NCBI RefSeq assembly: GCF_002093975.1
Contig: NZ_MSZZ01000059.1
Span: 1 to 64,000 of the forward strand
Direction of reading: 5' to 3'
Source: Thermoactinospora rubra
GTDB lineage: Bacteria > Actinomycetota > Actinomycetes > Streptosporangiales > Streptosporangiaceae
Length of the DNA stretch: 64,000 nt
A model generated the notes under the pieces. That model was not told the origin of the DNA. It made no database searches and saw nothing but the letters and a program-made list of their open reading frames with translations. Below are positions 31,270 to 40,090 of this stretch, piece by piece (positions within the stretch are counted from its first letter, which is position 1; each line of letters opens with the position of its first letter). Made by a program: the position numbers and the translations under genes.

Positions 31270-32262
31270 ATGAATGAATGGAGATTGCAGAGCTCGGGAA
31301 ACCCTCCGAGTCCATCCGCGCAGGCCTCGATGTTCAAAGGCGGCGTAGAGGAAATGCGAGCGCAGGTATCGCGGAACTTCTCGCCACACGGCCTCAAGGT
31401 CATCAACACCCATCCAAACGGTGGCCGGTACAGGCTTCTGCACCGCGGGAACATCGTCTTGCACACGCTGGCATACGGGGCGGAAATCCGTGTCGAAATA
31501 CCCGAGCTGCCCGACTTCTACAACATTCACGTGCCGTTGACCGGTGGTGGACGACTAACGGTCGGAGGCCATGATGTCGCCGCACCGCTTACCATCATCG
31601 GCCCTCGGCAGCGCATCGACATGAACTGGAGCGTCGATCACGATATCATGATCATCCAGATTCCTGCGGTGCTCGTCGACCGCGTCCTTGAGGATCAGCT
31701 CGGCGACACCCCGAAAAGGGATATGTACTTCGATCCGCGAGTCATCGATGAGAGCCCCCTGGCCCGGGTACTCACCGCACTGCTTCTCCCGGCTGCTGCA
31801 GGCAAAACATTCCCCTTCGCGGCCTCGTCTCTGGCCGAACATCATTTCGAGCAGTTTTTGCTGCACACTCTGCTCGGCTCACAGCCCCATACCTACTCTG
31901 CCGCCCTTGGTGAGCCCGGTGCCCCGCTGACCTCCGCGGCAATTCGACGCGCGCGCCGCTTCTGCGAAGAACACGCCGCCGAACCGATCACCCTGGGAGA
32001 CATCGCCGCCGCGGCCAGGGTGAGCGTCCGTACCCTTCAATCGGGCTTCCGCGAACACCTGCAGACGACGCCCATGGCCTATCTGCGCAAGGTACGGCTG
32101 GCCCGGGCTCACGCCGATCTTCTCCACATCGCAGCGACAGGCGGCCGGACAACTGTTACAGAGGTGGCGCTCCGCTGGGGTTTCATGCATCTGAGCCGGT
32201 TCGCCGCCTTCTACCGCCAGACCTACGGTCACGCCCCCTCCGTCACACTGCGAGGACGGTAG
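31270..32262 (+). CDS. AraC-family regulator with cupin-like sensor domain
   Basis: A 330-residue protein from ATG 31270 (GGGAGGAGG ten bases upstream). Residues 30-215 are an AraC_binding_2-type domain (LHTLAYGAEIRVEIPELPDF, YNIHVPLTGGGRLTVGG, RQRIDMNWSVDHDIMIIQIP). Residues 222-328 are the double HTH (ITLGDIAAAARVSVRTLQSG, FREHLQTTPMAYLRKVRLAR, VTEVALRWGFMHLSRFAAFY). It is convergent with an epoxide hydrolase gene. Members often regulate degradation or stress genes. The ligand is unknown. Confidence 0.9.
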   Translation: MNEWRLQSSGNPPSPSAQASMFKGGVEEMRAQVSRNFSPHGLKVINTHPNGGRYRLLHRGNIVLHTLAYGAEIRVEIPELPDFYNIHVPLTGGGRLTVGGHDVAAPLTIIGPRQRIDMNWSVDHDIMIIQIPAVLVDRVLEDQLGDTPKRDMYFDPRVIDESPLARVLTALLLPAAAGKTFPFAASSLAEHHFEQFLLHTLLGSQPHTYSAALGEPGAPLTSAAIRRARRFCEEHAAEPITLGDIAAAARVSVRTLQSGFREHLQTTPMAYLRKVRLARAHADLLHIAATGGRTTVTEVALRWGFMHLSRFAAFYRQTYGHAPSVTLRGR

Positions 32263-32431
32263 TGAACCGAGCTTCACCCCGAAGGCCGGGTAGTCGGCGT
32301 ACGCCCGTCTGGTTGAAGCCCTGAACCGGCCGGATGCAGCTGAACCAGATCGACGGCCTGAATCGGCGGACCGACACCCGCACCTCCGGAGCCGGAGCCT
32401 CGCGCTCGGTGTGTGACGGCGGTGCGGATGG

Positions 32432-33577
32432 TCAGCGCAGTGAGCGGAAGAACTCGCGCACGTCGGCGACGAACGGGCCGGGCTGTTCCAGGGCCAGGAA
32501 GTGTCCACCGCGCTGGAATTCGGTCCAGTGCACGATGTTGTGATCGCGTTCGGCGAAGCGACGGATGGCGACGTCCTGGGTGAGGGAGACTGCTACGCCG
32601 GTCGGCACGGTCCCGGGTTCGCGTGGCGCCCAGGCCGATGGGTCGTGGTGGGCCTCGTAATAGTGGTGGGCTGAGGAGGCGCCGGTCTGCGTGAACCAGT
32701 AGATGCTGACATCGGTGAGGATGGCGTCGCGGTCGACGGCGTCTTCGGGCAGGTCGGCGGCGCTGTCGGTCCATTCCTTGAACTTCTCGACGATCCAGGC
32801 GAGCTGGCCGGCCGGGGAGTCGTTCAGGGCGTGTCCCAGGGTCTGGGGGCGGGTGCCTTGGATCTTGTCGTAGCCGCTCTGTTCCTGCTGCCAGTGCTCC
32901 AGGCGCGCCAGCCGCTCCTGTTCGGACACGGTCAGGCCGTCCATCTCACCGTCGGCCCCGATCGGGAAGGTGACCAGGGCGTTGACGTGCACGCCGAGCA
33001 CATGCTCGGAATCCTGGCGACCCATGGCCGGGGCGACGAAGGCGCCGACGTCGCCGCCCTGCACGCCGTAGCGGGAGTAGCCCAGCCGGCGCATCAGCTC
33101 GGCGAAAGCGCCGGCGATGCGACCGTGCGTCCAGCCCGCATCGCGCAGCGGAGCGGAGAAGCCGAATCCGGGCAGGGAGGGGATCACCAGGTGGAAGGCG
33201 TCGGCGGGGTCGCCGCCGGAGGAGCGTGGGTCGGTCAGGGGGCCGATGACGTCCAGGAACTCGGCGATCGAGCCGGGCCAGCCGTGGATGAGCATCAGCG
33301 GGGTCGCCTCAGCCTCGGGAGAGAGAATGTGCGCGAAGTGGATGGTCTGCCCGTCGATGTCGGTGGTGAACTGGGGCAGCTCGTTCAGCCTGGCCTCGTG
33401 CTTGCGCCAGTCGTAGCCGTCGGCCCAGTAGGCGGCGAGCTGCCGCAGGTAGCCGGTCGGGACGCCGCGACTCCATCCCTGGCCCCCGATCTCGCCGCTC
33501 CAGCGGGTACGGCCGAGCCGGTCTCGTAGGTCATCCAGCTCGTCCTGCGGGATGTCTATGCGGAACGGATTGATCAT
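32432..33577 (-). CDS. Epoxide hydrolase (EHN-type alpha/beta hydrolase)
   Basis: A 381-residue protein from ATG 33577 (AAGGAA upstream). The N-terminal EHN domain is FRIDIPQDELDDLRDRLGRT with RWSGEIGGQGWSRGV, followed by HGWPGSIAEFLDVIGPLTDP (oxyanion HGWP), the nucleophile in YGVQGGDVGAFVAPAMG (Asp) and the C-terminal His in FQRGGHFLALEQP. The order and length are those of microsomal-type epoxide hydrolases, which open epoxides to diols. GGDVG replaces the commoner GGDWG at the nucleophile elbow. A single-gene transcription unit. Confidence 0.9.
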   Translation of the reverse strand: MINPFRIDIPQDELDDLRDRLGRTRWSGEIGGQGWSRGVPTGYLRQLAAYWADGYDWRKHEARLNELPQFTTDIDGQTIHFAHILSPEAEATPLMLIHGWPGSIAEFLDVIGPLTDPRSSGGDPADAFHLVIPSLPGFGFSAPLRDAGWTHGRIAGAFAELMRRLGYSRYGVQGGDVGAFVAPAMGRQDSEHVLGVHVNALVTFPIGADGEMDGLTVSEQERLARLEHWQQEQSGYDKIQGTRPQTLGHALNDSPAGQLAWIVEKFKEWTDSAADLPEDAVDRDAILTDVSIYWFTQTGASSAHHYYEAHHDPSAWAPREPGTVPTGVAVSLTQDVAIRRFAERDHNIVHWTEFQRGGHFLALEQPGPFVADVREFFRSLR

Positions 33578-34084
33578 CGAGCTATTCCTTCCGGATACGG
33601 AACATCGCATGAAGATGGCGGTCCATTTATTGCGGCGCGAGCCGTTGCGATGTGCGGCTTCCACGCTCAAGCATGACCGGCAGGCTCGGAGCGCCCATGA
33701 TGACGTCGAATGCGGCCACACCGGTACGGCGAGCCTTTTGACACAGGCCGCATAGGCCGGAGAGCAAAAGGATCGCGCAGTTCAAGTGGTCAGAAATCTT
33801 CATTCGCCGGCCTGGCGATAAGATCGGTGAGACTACAACGTATGCCTTCCTGCTGCACGCACTTCCACGATTGGTCTCATCGCGGACCCCTTCCGTGCCG
33901 GCGACGCCTGACGACCCGAAGCAGACAGCGGCTGAGTCTTTGGAGGCCGGGAGCTTTCGGGCTGTTCGCCTGTTGTGCTTGAGAGTGGAGACTATGAGGA
34001 TTCCACGACGTCGGCTATCCATATAGCGCAGCGCCGAGTGCGCTCTTGGGATGGCGTGCCGAGGGAGATCCCACCTCCTGCGCC
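33578..34084. other. No recognisable gene
   Basis: A minus-strand frame near 33630-33830 reads LLLSGLCGLCQKARRTGVAA, which could be a membrane-helix fragment, but there is no start and no family match. Base composition is lower in GC than the flanks. This suggests horizontally acquired or decayed DNA next to the IS5 relic. Confidence 0.3.
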
Positions 34085-34345
34085 TGTGCCGCTTCACAAC
34101 TCGTCGGAGGCCGACGATGGGCTGTGGGAGCGTATCGAGCCGCTGTTGCCGGTGATTGAGCGGCGCTTCCGGCACCCGGGGCGTCGTCGGCTCGATGACC
34201 GGCGGCAACCGCAACGACGTGCCCCTGGGTCGTGGAAGGAAGGCGCCATCGCACTGCTGCACCGGTTCCGCCGCCTGCGCATCCGCTGGGAGATCCGTGA
34301 CGACATCCTCCAGGCCTTCACGTCATCTGCTGACGACGACTGAGG
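34085..34345 (+). pseudogene. Internally deleted IS5-type transposase relic
   Basis: The plus strand reads SEADDGLWERIEPLLPVIER followed by RFRHPGRRRLDDR. It then jumps to HRFRRLRIRWEIRDDILQAF, with a shadow-frame piece MTGGNRNDV between. These are the N-terminal and C-terminal ends of an IS5-group transposase with the DDE core deleted. It may have behaved as a MITE-like relic. It is unrelated in sequence to the IS5 pair at 0.8 and 10.7 kb. Confidence 0.6.
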
Positions 34346-34417
34346 ACCCCGCTCTGATTCCATGCCAAAGTAGGGTGGAATCCCAGCGAACTTGCGCCAA
34401 GCACAAGGAGAGGCGGA

Positions 34418-35269
34418 ATGCTCGCTAACTCGTCGGCGCTGGCGGCCGGAAGGCGTCATTCGGTCGGACGGCGCCGGGATGGAACCGTTCTCGCCGTGGG
34501 CAATTCCGCAGCCGCTGAATGTCGTGTCGAGCGATGGGAAGACGTCGTCGCGGTGGCAGCCGGCAACGTCCATACCGCGACGAACACGGGCAGGTCTCAT
34601 ACGGTGGGACTCCGGTCGGACGGTACGGTGCTGGCAACGGGGTGGAATGGCGATGGGCAATGTGATGTCGCCGGATGGCGAGGCGTCACGGCCGTGGCCG
34701 CAGGCTGGCGCCGCACGCTCGGGCTCCTCGCGAATGGCCGCGTGCTGGCAGTTGGCCGGAGTTCGGAAGGACAGTGCGACGTGCAGTCCTGGCGCGAGAT
34801 GGTCGTCCTCTCGTGTGGTGACTGGCACTCGGTCGGCGTCCGGTCGGACGGTTCTGCGCTGGCTGTAGGGAACAACCGACGAGGGCAGTGTGCCGTTGAA
34901 GGGTGGCGTGACCTAGCCGCCGTTTCAGCCGGGTATCTCCATACCGTCGGCCTCAGAGCCGACGGGCGGGCAGTAGCGACCGGAGACCGGGCAACCGGGG
35001 CGTGCGAGGTCGATGAGTGGGAAGAGGTGGTGGCGCTCAGCGCGGGCAGCTACCACACCGTCGGGGTCACCGCGTCCGGACGGGTCTGCGCAGCGGGAGA
35101 CAACAGCTACGGACAGTGCGAAGTCGGCGACTGGCGCGACATCGTCGCTGTGGCGGCCGGTTCAACGCACACCCTTGGCCTGCGTGCCAACGGCACAGTC
35201 GTGGCCGCAGGGAACAATGCCGACGGACAGTGCGAAGTCGATGCTTGGTCCGGAATCCGGCTTCCATAG
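34418..35269 (+). CDS. RCC1-type seven-repeat beta-propeller protein
   Basis: A 283-residue protein (AAGGAGAGG 12 bases before the ATG) made almost entirely of seven repeats of about 38 residues. The pattern is HTVGLRxDGxVxAxGxNxxG QCxVxxWxxxxAVxAG. Each repeat ends in the strand of the next blade, and the first copy is extended (AGNVHTATNTG). No signal peptide or other domain is present, so it is cytosolic. Seven RCC1 blades make a closed propeller, a protein-binding scaffold as in BLIP-II. The GQC motif recurs in five repeats, placing Cys residues regularly. The partner is unknown, and neighbours are IS and gene debris. Confidence 0.85.
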   Translation: MLANSSALAAGRRHSVGRRRDGTVLAVGNSAAAECRVERWEDVVAVAAGNVHTATNTGRSHTVGLRSDGTVLATGWNGDGQCDVAGWRGVTAVAAGWRRTLGLLANGRVLAVGRSSEGQCDVQSWREMVVLSCGDWHSVGVRSDGSALAVGNNRRGQCAVEGWRDLAAVSAGYLHTVGLRADGRAVATGDRATGACEVDEWEEVVALSAGSYHTVGVTASGRVCAAGDNSYGQCEVGDWRDIVAVAAGSTHTLGLRANGTVVAAGNNADGQCEVDAWSGIRLP

Positions 35270-35289
35270 GGCTCCGGGCCGCGCCGACG

Positions 35290-35870
35290 CGAACTGACCT
35301 GCCGTCTTCCTGGTGGGACCGGGTGATCGGGACGTTCTCGACGGTGGGGCCCTCGTGGACCTCAAGGGTGAAGGACGTCCTGTCGCCGGGCGGGGCGGGG
35401 AGAGGCACGCGCTCCTGGTTGGCGGTGACGTCGATAGCTGACCACCAAGTACGCGCCGTCGCGGTACGCGGGGAGGACATCCACCTTGTAGGCGCCGTAC
35501 TCGAAGCCGCCTACCGGCTCGCCGGGGCTGGAGCGGAAGGGGGTGGGGGCCGAGGGTCGAGCCGCGCACGTCGGTCACGGTGGATTCCGTGACGGTGGTG
35601 TCCGGGGATTGTTCCTCGATGGTGTAGGAGAGCTCTACGCGGCGGTTGAGGGCTCGGCCCTTGGGGTTGTCGGAGCCGTCGGGCTTCTCGTTCCTGGCGA
35701 CGGGCTGAGTTTCGCCCTTGCCCTCGGTTCTGTATTGGTAGCCGGTGCCCAGCTTGGTTTCCAGGTACTGCTTGACCGCTTCGGCGCGCCGTACCGACAG
35801 CGCGACGTTTGGTGGTGCGTTCCGGGGTTTCCACCAGTTCCTCGACGTCCTGCCGATGAGGAGGAGTGCC
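35290..35870 (-). pseudogene. OmpA-domain lipoprotein remnant
   Basis: Across frames, the minus strand reads ALSVRRAEAVKQYLETKLGT GYQYRTEGKGETQPVA, NEKPDGSDNPKGRALNRRVE LSYTIEE, then FEYGAYKVDVLPAYRDGAYL VVSYDVTANQERVPLPAPPG. This is the C-terminal half of an OmpA-like domain followed by a beta-rich extension. At least two indels and loss of the N-terminus (now occupied by the ROK gene's 3' end at 35873) make it a pseudogene. Confidence 0.6.
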
Positions 35871-35872
35871 GG

Positions 35873-37030
35873 TCAGGCCTTGGTGAGAGGTGCGGGCATT
35901 CCGTCGCTGAACAGTTCCGCGTCGACCTGGTCCAGGGCGACACGCAATGCGCCGAGGGCGACGCTGTCCGCGCCGAGAATGGATGCCCTGATCTCGGGGA
36001 CGCGCAGGCAGAGGCGGTGCAGTTCCCGCTTCAGTGGATCGATGAGGAGGTCGGCGGAGCGGGAGTAGCCGCCGCCGAGGACGACGACCTGGGGGTCGAG
36101 GGTCAGCACGAGGGCGGCGGCGCCGACGGCGAGGTCCTTGACGTAGCGGCGCAGCGCGGCGCGGGCGTCGCGGTCGCCTTCGCGGGCGCGTTCGAAGACC
36201 CAGGCGGCCTTGTCGTTGGGGTGGATGCCGGCGGGCAGCCCCGGGCAGTTCTCGATGTGGGAGGGGGCGGACAGCCAGCGGACCGCCTTGAGCGCGCCGA
36301 TCTCCCCGGCCGCTCCGCCGTACCCGCGCCGGAGGGTGCCGTCGAGGATGAGGCCGGCGCCCGTCCGCATGCCCGCCAGCAGGTAGACGATGTCGTCGGC
36401 GTCCTGCGCCGCGCCCTTCCAGCGTTCGGCGACGGCGGCGAGCTTGCAGTCGTTCTCGACCAGGATCGGGCAGCTGAAGCGGGCCGAGAGGTGGTCGGCG
36501 GGAGAGACGCTCGCCCAGCCCGGCAGCGGGGTGAACAACGTGGTGCGGCCGGTGGCGTCGACCGGGCCGGTGACCCCGACCGTCACCGCCCAGATCTGGT
36601 CGGGCCGCATCCCCGCGGCCGACAGGCACTCGGTGATGGCGGCGTCGACGGCCGCCAGGCGCGTGGCCGGGTCGTCGTCGGGCTCGACCGGCCTGCGGTG
36701 GCTGTGCAGCACCCGGCCTTCGAGGTCGGCGAGCAGAACGAGGATCTTGTGGCCGCCGACATCGACGCCGAGCACGTGCCCGGCGCCGGCGTTGAAGCGG
36801 TAGCGGCGGGCGGGGCGGCCGACGCTGCTGCCGTCGGGCTCGACGACCTGCACCCACCCGTCGGTGACGAGCTGGCGGATCACGACGTCGGTGCCGGGCC
36901 GGGACAGGCCGGTGCGGGCGGCGAGCTCGGTGACCGTGGCGGGCGGCTGGCCCCGCAACGCCCGGACGATGCTGAGCGAGTTGAGTTCGCGGAGCTTGCT
37001 GACATCGGCTCCGGCCGCCTCGGCCACCAC
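35873..37030 (-). CDS. ROK-family transcriptional regulator
   Basis: A 385-residue protein starting at GTG 37030. The N-terminal winged HTH is LNSLSIVRALRGQPPATVTE LAARTGLSRPGTDVVIRQLV, then a sugar-kinase-like domain: GHVLGVDVGGHKILVLLADL, VTVGVTGPVDATG, CPILVENDCKLAAVAERWKG and LTLDPQVVVLGGGYS. The CxCGxxGCxE zinc motif of most ROK proteins is missing (IENCPGLPAGIHPNDK instead), so it is probably a non-enzymatic sugar-sensing repressor. It lies next to the GH36 gene on the same strand and likely controls the alpha-galactoside locus. Confidence 0.9.
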   Translation of the reverse strand: MVAEAAGADVSKLRELNSLSIVRALRGQPPATVTELAARTGLSRPGTDVVIRQLVTDGWVQVVEPDGSSVGRPARRYRFNAGAGHVLGVDVGGHKILVLLADLEGRVLHSHRRPVEPDDDPATRLAAVDAAITECLSAAGMRPDQIWAVTVGVTGPVDATGRTTLFTPLPGWASVSPADHLSARFSCPILVENDCKLAAVAERWKGAAQDADDIVYLLAGMRTGAGLILDGTLRRGYGGAAGEIGALKAVRWLSAPSHIENCPGLPAGIHPNDKAAWVFERAREGDRDARAALRRYVKDLAVGAAALVLTLDPQVVVLGGGYSRSADLLIDPLKRELHRLCLRVPEIRASILGADSVALGALRVALDQVDAELFSDGMPAPLTKA

Positions 37031-37073
37031 TACCCCCCATTATGCTTTGTTTAAGCGAAATTTTAGCGGCACG

Positions 37074-38567
37074 TCACGAGATCGGATACCGCTGTCCCGG
37101 GTTGAGCGCGGCGGCGAAGTCGACGGTGCGGCCGTCGATGGCGAAGCTGTACCTCCCCTGCCGGACGATCTCCGGCTGCTCGGCCAGGTAGGCGGTCATG
37201 CGCTCCAGCTCGGCCTGGCCGAGCCAGGACGGCGGGTCGGAGACCGCCTTGAAGCCGCAGATCGCGGCCAGGTCCTGCAGCCAGCCCATCTGGGTCTCGG
37301 TGAGCAGGTTGAGGCGGCTGCGGAAATAGACGATGTCGGGGTCGACCTGGACCAGCGGCGACTGCCACAGCCGGTGCAGGGTGTTCACCACGGCGTTGTA
37401 CGCCATGGCGTCCGAGGGGTCGTCGGTGGCGTAGTTGGTCCACAGCGGGGCGACGTCGGGGCCGCTGCGCAGGCCGTCGACGAGCCCGAGCGAGGGCAGC
37501 AGCAGGCCGCCGCTGCCGAGCAGGTAGACCTCCGGGCCCGCGACCCGCCGGATGAGGGCGAGCGCGTCCCGGTAGGCCTGCTCGCGGTGCGCCCCGGAGT
37601 GCCGGACGCCGGGGACGGCGCCGGCGTTGATGAAGTCGAGCTTGAGATAGGTGAAGCCCCACTCGTGGACCACGCGCCGGATCAGCCGGGTGAGGTGGTC
37701 CTGGACGCCGGGGTGGGTGAGGTCCAGGGCCCAGTAGCCGGTGCCCCAGTTGTGGCCGGCGACGACCGGCTCCCCCTCGGCGTCGCGCAGCAGGAACTCG
37801 GGGTGCTCGCGGGCCGTCGCCGAGGCGGGCAGGACGATGAACGGCGCCAGCCACAGGCCCGCGCTCATCCCGGCGGCGGTGATCCGCTCGGTCAGGGCGC
37901 GCATGCCGGAGGGGAACTTGTCGTTGGGCTCCCAGTCGCCGACGGCCCGCTGCCAGCCGTCGTCGATCTGGACGACGTCGAACGGCAGGCCGGCCAGCTC
38001 GTCGATGTCCTTGTTCACCACCTGCTCGGTGATGCCCTCGTAGTAGGCGTACCACGTGCACCACACGTTGCCGGCCCGCCGGTCGCTGCTGCCCAGCCAT
38101 ACGGCCAGCTGGTCGGTGTAGTGCCCGAAGACCTCGGCCTCGGGACCGTAGGCCAGGAACCAGGGGGCTCCGTCTTCCTCACACCAGCCGGCGAGGGTGT
38201 CGTGGTCGGCGGCCAGCCGGGGAGTGCCCAGCCCGAGCGAGCCCAGCAGCAGCACCCGGCCGTCGGCCCCCTGCAGCGCGGCCACGGCCGAGGAGTGGTG
38301 GCGGGCGGGGTCGTCCCAGACGGTGTCGTCGGCGGTCAGGCGCCGCTGGGGGTTGGCGATCCGCAGGGGAGGCTCGCTGAGGCGGCGCCATCCGCACGGG
38401 CTCCAGGAGTTCTGGCCGTGGCGGTAGAACAGGGCGTCGGCGAGGCCGTGCAGGATCGCGACCCGGCCGGGAGGCAGGACGAGACCGCCGGTCACGGGCG
38501 TCACGGGCGCGGAACCGGTGAGCTCGACCGCGAAGGTACGGCCGGCCAGGTCGACGAGCAGGGGCAT
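37074..38567 (-). CDS. GH36-family alpha-galactosidase
   Basis: A 497-residue cytoplasmic enzyme (no signal peptide). GNVWCTWYAYYEGITEQVV opens the barrel, followed by FDVVQIDDGWQRAVGDWEPN, MSAGLWLAPFIV, the nucleophile in FTYLKLDFINAG (Asp311) and the acid/base in DGLRSGPDVAPLW (Asp371). These are the GH36 (melibiase clan GH-D) catalytic motifs. At about 500 residues it is shorter than classical 700-residue enzymes, with a reduced N-terminal beta-domain. It follows the binding-protein gene by 31 bases, so it is in one operon and hydrolyses the imported galactoside. Confidence 0.9.
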   Translation of the reverse strand: MPLLVDLAGRTFAVELTGSAPVTPVTGGLVLPPGRVAILHGLADALFYRHGQNSWSPCGWRRLSEPPLRIANPQRRLTADDTVWDDPARHHSSAVAALQGADGRVLLLGSLGLGTPRLAADHDTLAGWCEEDGAPWFLAYGPEAEVFGHYTDQLAVWLGSSDRRAGNVWCTWYAYYEGITEQVVNKDIDELAGLPFDVVQIDDGWQRAVGDWEPNDKFPSGMRALTERITAAGMSAGLWLAPFIVLPASATAREHPEFLLRDAEGEPVVAGHNWGTGYWALDLTHPGVQDHLTRLIRRVVHEWGFTYLKLDFINAGAVPGVRHSGAHREQAYRDALALIRRVAGPEVYLLGSGGLLLPSLGLVDGLRSGPDVAPLWTNYATDDPSDAMAYNAVVNTLHRLWQSPLVQVDPDIVYFRSRLNLLTETQMGWLQDLAAICGFKAVSDPPSWLGQAELERMTAYLAEQPEIVRQGRYSFAIDGRTVDFAAALNPGQRYPIS

Positions 38568-38598
38568 GGTTCTCCTTTTGCGCAGCGGGACGGGACGA

Positions 38599-39948
38599 TC
38601 AGCCGAAGAGGGCGTTGACCTCCTGGTTGGCCTTCTTCAGCGCCTCGGCGGGCTCGATCTGGCCGAGGATGACCGCCTGCAGGGCGTCCTGCACGATCTG
38701 GCTGATCTCGGTGCCGTGGTCGGTGATCGGCAGGAGGAACGTGCCGCCGGGCGTCTTGGTGTAGTCGACGTACACCTGCACGTCGCGCCCCTTGGCCTGG
38801 TGCGCGGCCAGCGCCTTCTCGGTCGAGGTCTTGATCGCGGGGAAGACGACGGCATTCGCGGCCACCACGTCCTGGCAGGCGGGAGAGGCGAGGTACTTCA
38901 CCCACTTCCACGCGGCGTCCTTGTTCTTGGTGCCCGCCCAGATCGCGTCCGACAGGCCGTTGATGGCGCTCTTGCGGACCCCGACGGGGCCGACGGGCAG
39001 GGGCGCGAGCGCGAACTTCTGCTTGGCGTCGGGACCCATGTAGGTGTTGATGGTCCAGGAGCCCGCGATGGTCAGCGCGGCCTTGCCGGAGTTCATCACC
39101 GCGTCGATGCCGAGGGTCGACTGCTTGTCGAACCGTGGCGCGTAGCCCTTGTCGGTCAGCGCCTTGTACCAGCCGATGGTCTCGATCAGCTTGGGGTCGT
39201 CGTACTTGTACCGCGTGCCCCAGGGGTTCTTGTCGAGGTAGGTCCAGCCGTTGGCGGCGGCCAGCTCGCCCCAGCCGTTCTGGCCTTGGGAGCCGTCGTT
39301 CCACTCCGGCAGGTAGCCGTAGACGGCGACGTTGTCCTTGTCGAAATCGGGGTGGAGGCCGTTGCGGCCCTTGGTGTCGACGGTGAGCTTGGCGATGGCC
39401 TGCTCGAAGGCGCCGCCGTCGGTGGGGTTCCAGGTGAGGTCGGACAGGTCCACCCCGGCTTTGTCGACCATCTCCTTGTTGTAGACGATCGCCTCGGTGT
39501 CCCAGTCCTTGGGCAGGCCGTACCGCTTGCCGTCCTTGGTCCACAGGTCCGCCAGCCCCTCCTGGTACTGGCTCAGGTCGATCTTGTCGGCGTCGACGTA
39601 GGGCTGGATGTCGAGGATCTGCTGGTTGGCCACGAACTGCGGGTAGTACGACACCTGGTTGGTCCACACGTCGGGGGCCTCGCCGGCGGCCAGCTGCGTG
39701 GTGAGGTTCTGCCAGTACTGCGCCCAGGCCGTCTGGGTGATCTTGACGGTGATGGTCGGGTTCTCCTTGTGGAAGGCGTCGGCGCAGGCTTGGTAGGAGG
39801 CCTGCTGGTTGTCGTCCCACAGCCAGTAGTCGAGCGTGACCTGGCCGTTGGCCGGCTCGCCTGACTCCGAGCCGCCGCACGCGGCGAGCGCGGTGCTCAC
39901 CAGCAGCCCGCACAGCAGCGCTGAGCCGGCCCGCTTCCTCTTGCTCAT
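38599..39948 (-). CDS. Sugar ABC transporter substrate-binding lipoprotein
   Basis: A 449-residue protein with the lipobox STALAACGGSE (Cys24). DYWLWDDNQQASYQACADAF HKENPTITVKITQTAWAQYW, LAAGEAPDVWTNQVSYYPQF, GLPKDWDTEAIVYNKEMVDK and GKAALTIAGSWTINTYMG form a family-1 extracellular solute-binding protein. It captures an oligosaccharide for the permeases encoded at 41.5-43.3 kb. It is the first gene of the operon with GH36. Its promoter (40014-40045) shares a conserved element with the permease promoter. Confidence 0.95.
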   Translation of the reverse strand: MSKRKRAGSALLCGLLVSTALAACGGSESGEPANGQVTLDYWLWDDNQQASYQACADAFHKENPTITVKITQTAWAQYWQNLTTQLAAGEAPDVWTNQVSYYPQFVANQQILDIQPYVDADKIDLSQYQEGLADLWTKDGKRYGLPKDWDTEAIVYNKEMVDKAGVDLSDLTWNPTDGGAFEQAIAKLTVDTKGRNGLHPDFDKDNVAVYGYLPEWNDGSQGQNGWGELAAANGWTYLDKNPWGTRYKYDDPKLIETIGWYKALTDKGYAPRFDKQSTLGIDAVMNSGKAALTIAGSWTINTYMGPDAKQKFALAPLPVGPVGVRKSAINGLSDAIWAGTKNKDAAWKWVKYLASPACQDVVAANAVVFPAIKTSTEKALAAHQAKGRDVQVYVDYTKTPGGTFLLPITDHGTEISQIVQDALQAVILGQIEPAEALKKANQEVNALFG

Positions 39949-40013
39949 CGGGGTGCCTCTTCCTGGGGTGACGAGGGCTGGAAAAGTTCCCTCTTGCCTT
40001 GGTCGCTCTCTCG

Positions 40014-40045
40014 AATAATGATGTGGCTCATCGAAAATTTGTCAA
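40014..40045 (-). promoter_or_regulatory. Conserved promoter element A (binding protein)
   Basis: On the minus strand TTGACA (40045-40040) is followed, 19 bases on, by CATTAT (40020-40015), about 67 bases before the binding-protein ATG. The 32-base element matches the one at 43325-43356 at 24 positions. AATAATGATG and AATTTGTCAA are identical in both. It is a likely operator and promoter shared by the two operons. The divergent DUF4832 gene starts 46 bases away. Confidence 0.7.
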
Positions 40046-40090
40046 GGCTGACTCATAAATGCCTTGGCGTACCCTCATGTGGAGGCATCG

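Noticed and set aside
35511..37040. A 509-residue minus-strand ORF over the ROK gene
   Set aside because: Arg/Pro-rich shadow frame; the ROK frame carries the HTH and sugar-kinase motifs.
36864..38618. A 584-residue plus-strand ORF
   Set aside because: It is antisense to the GH36 gene, which has all catalytic motifs.
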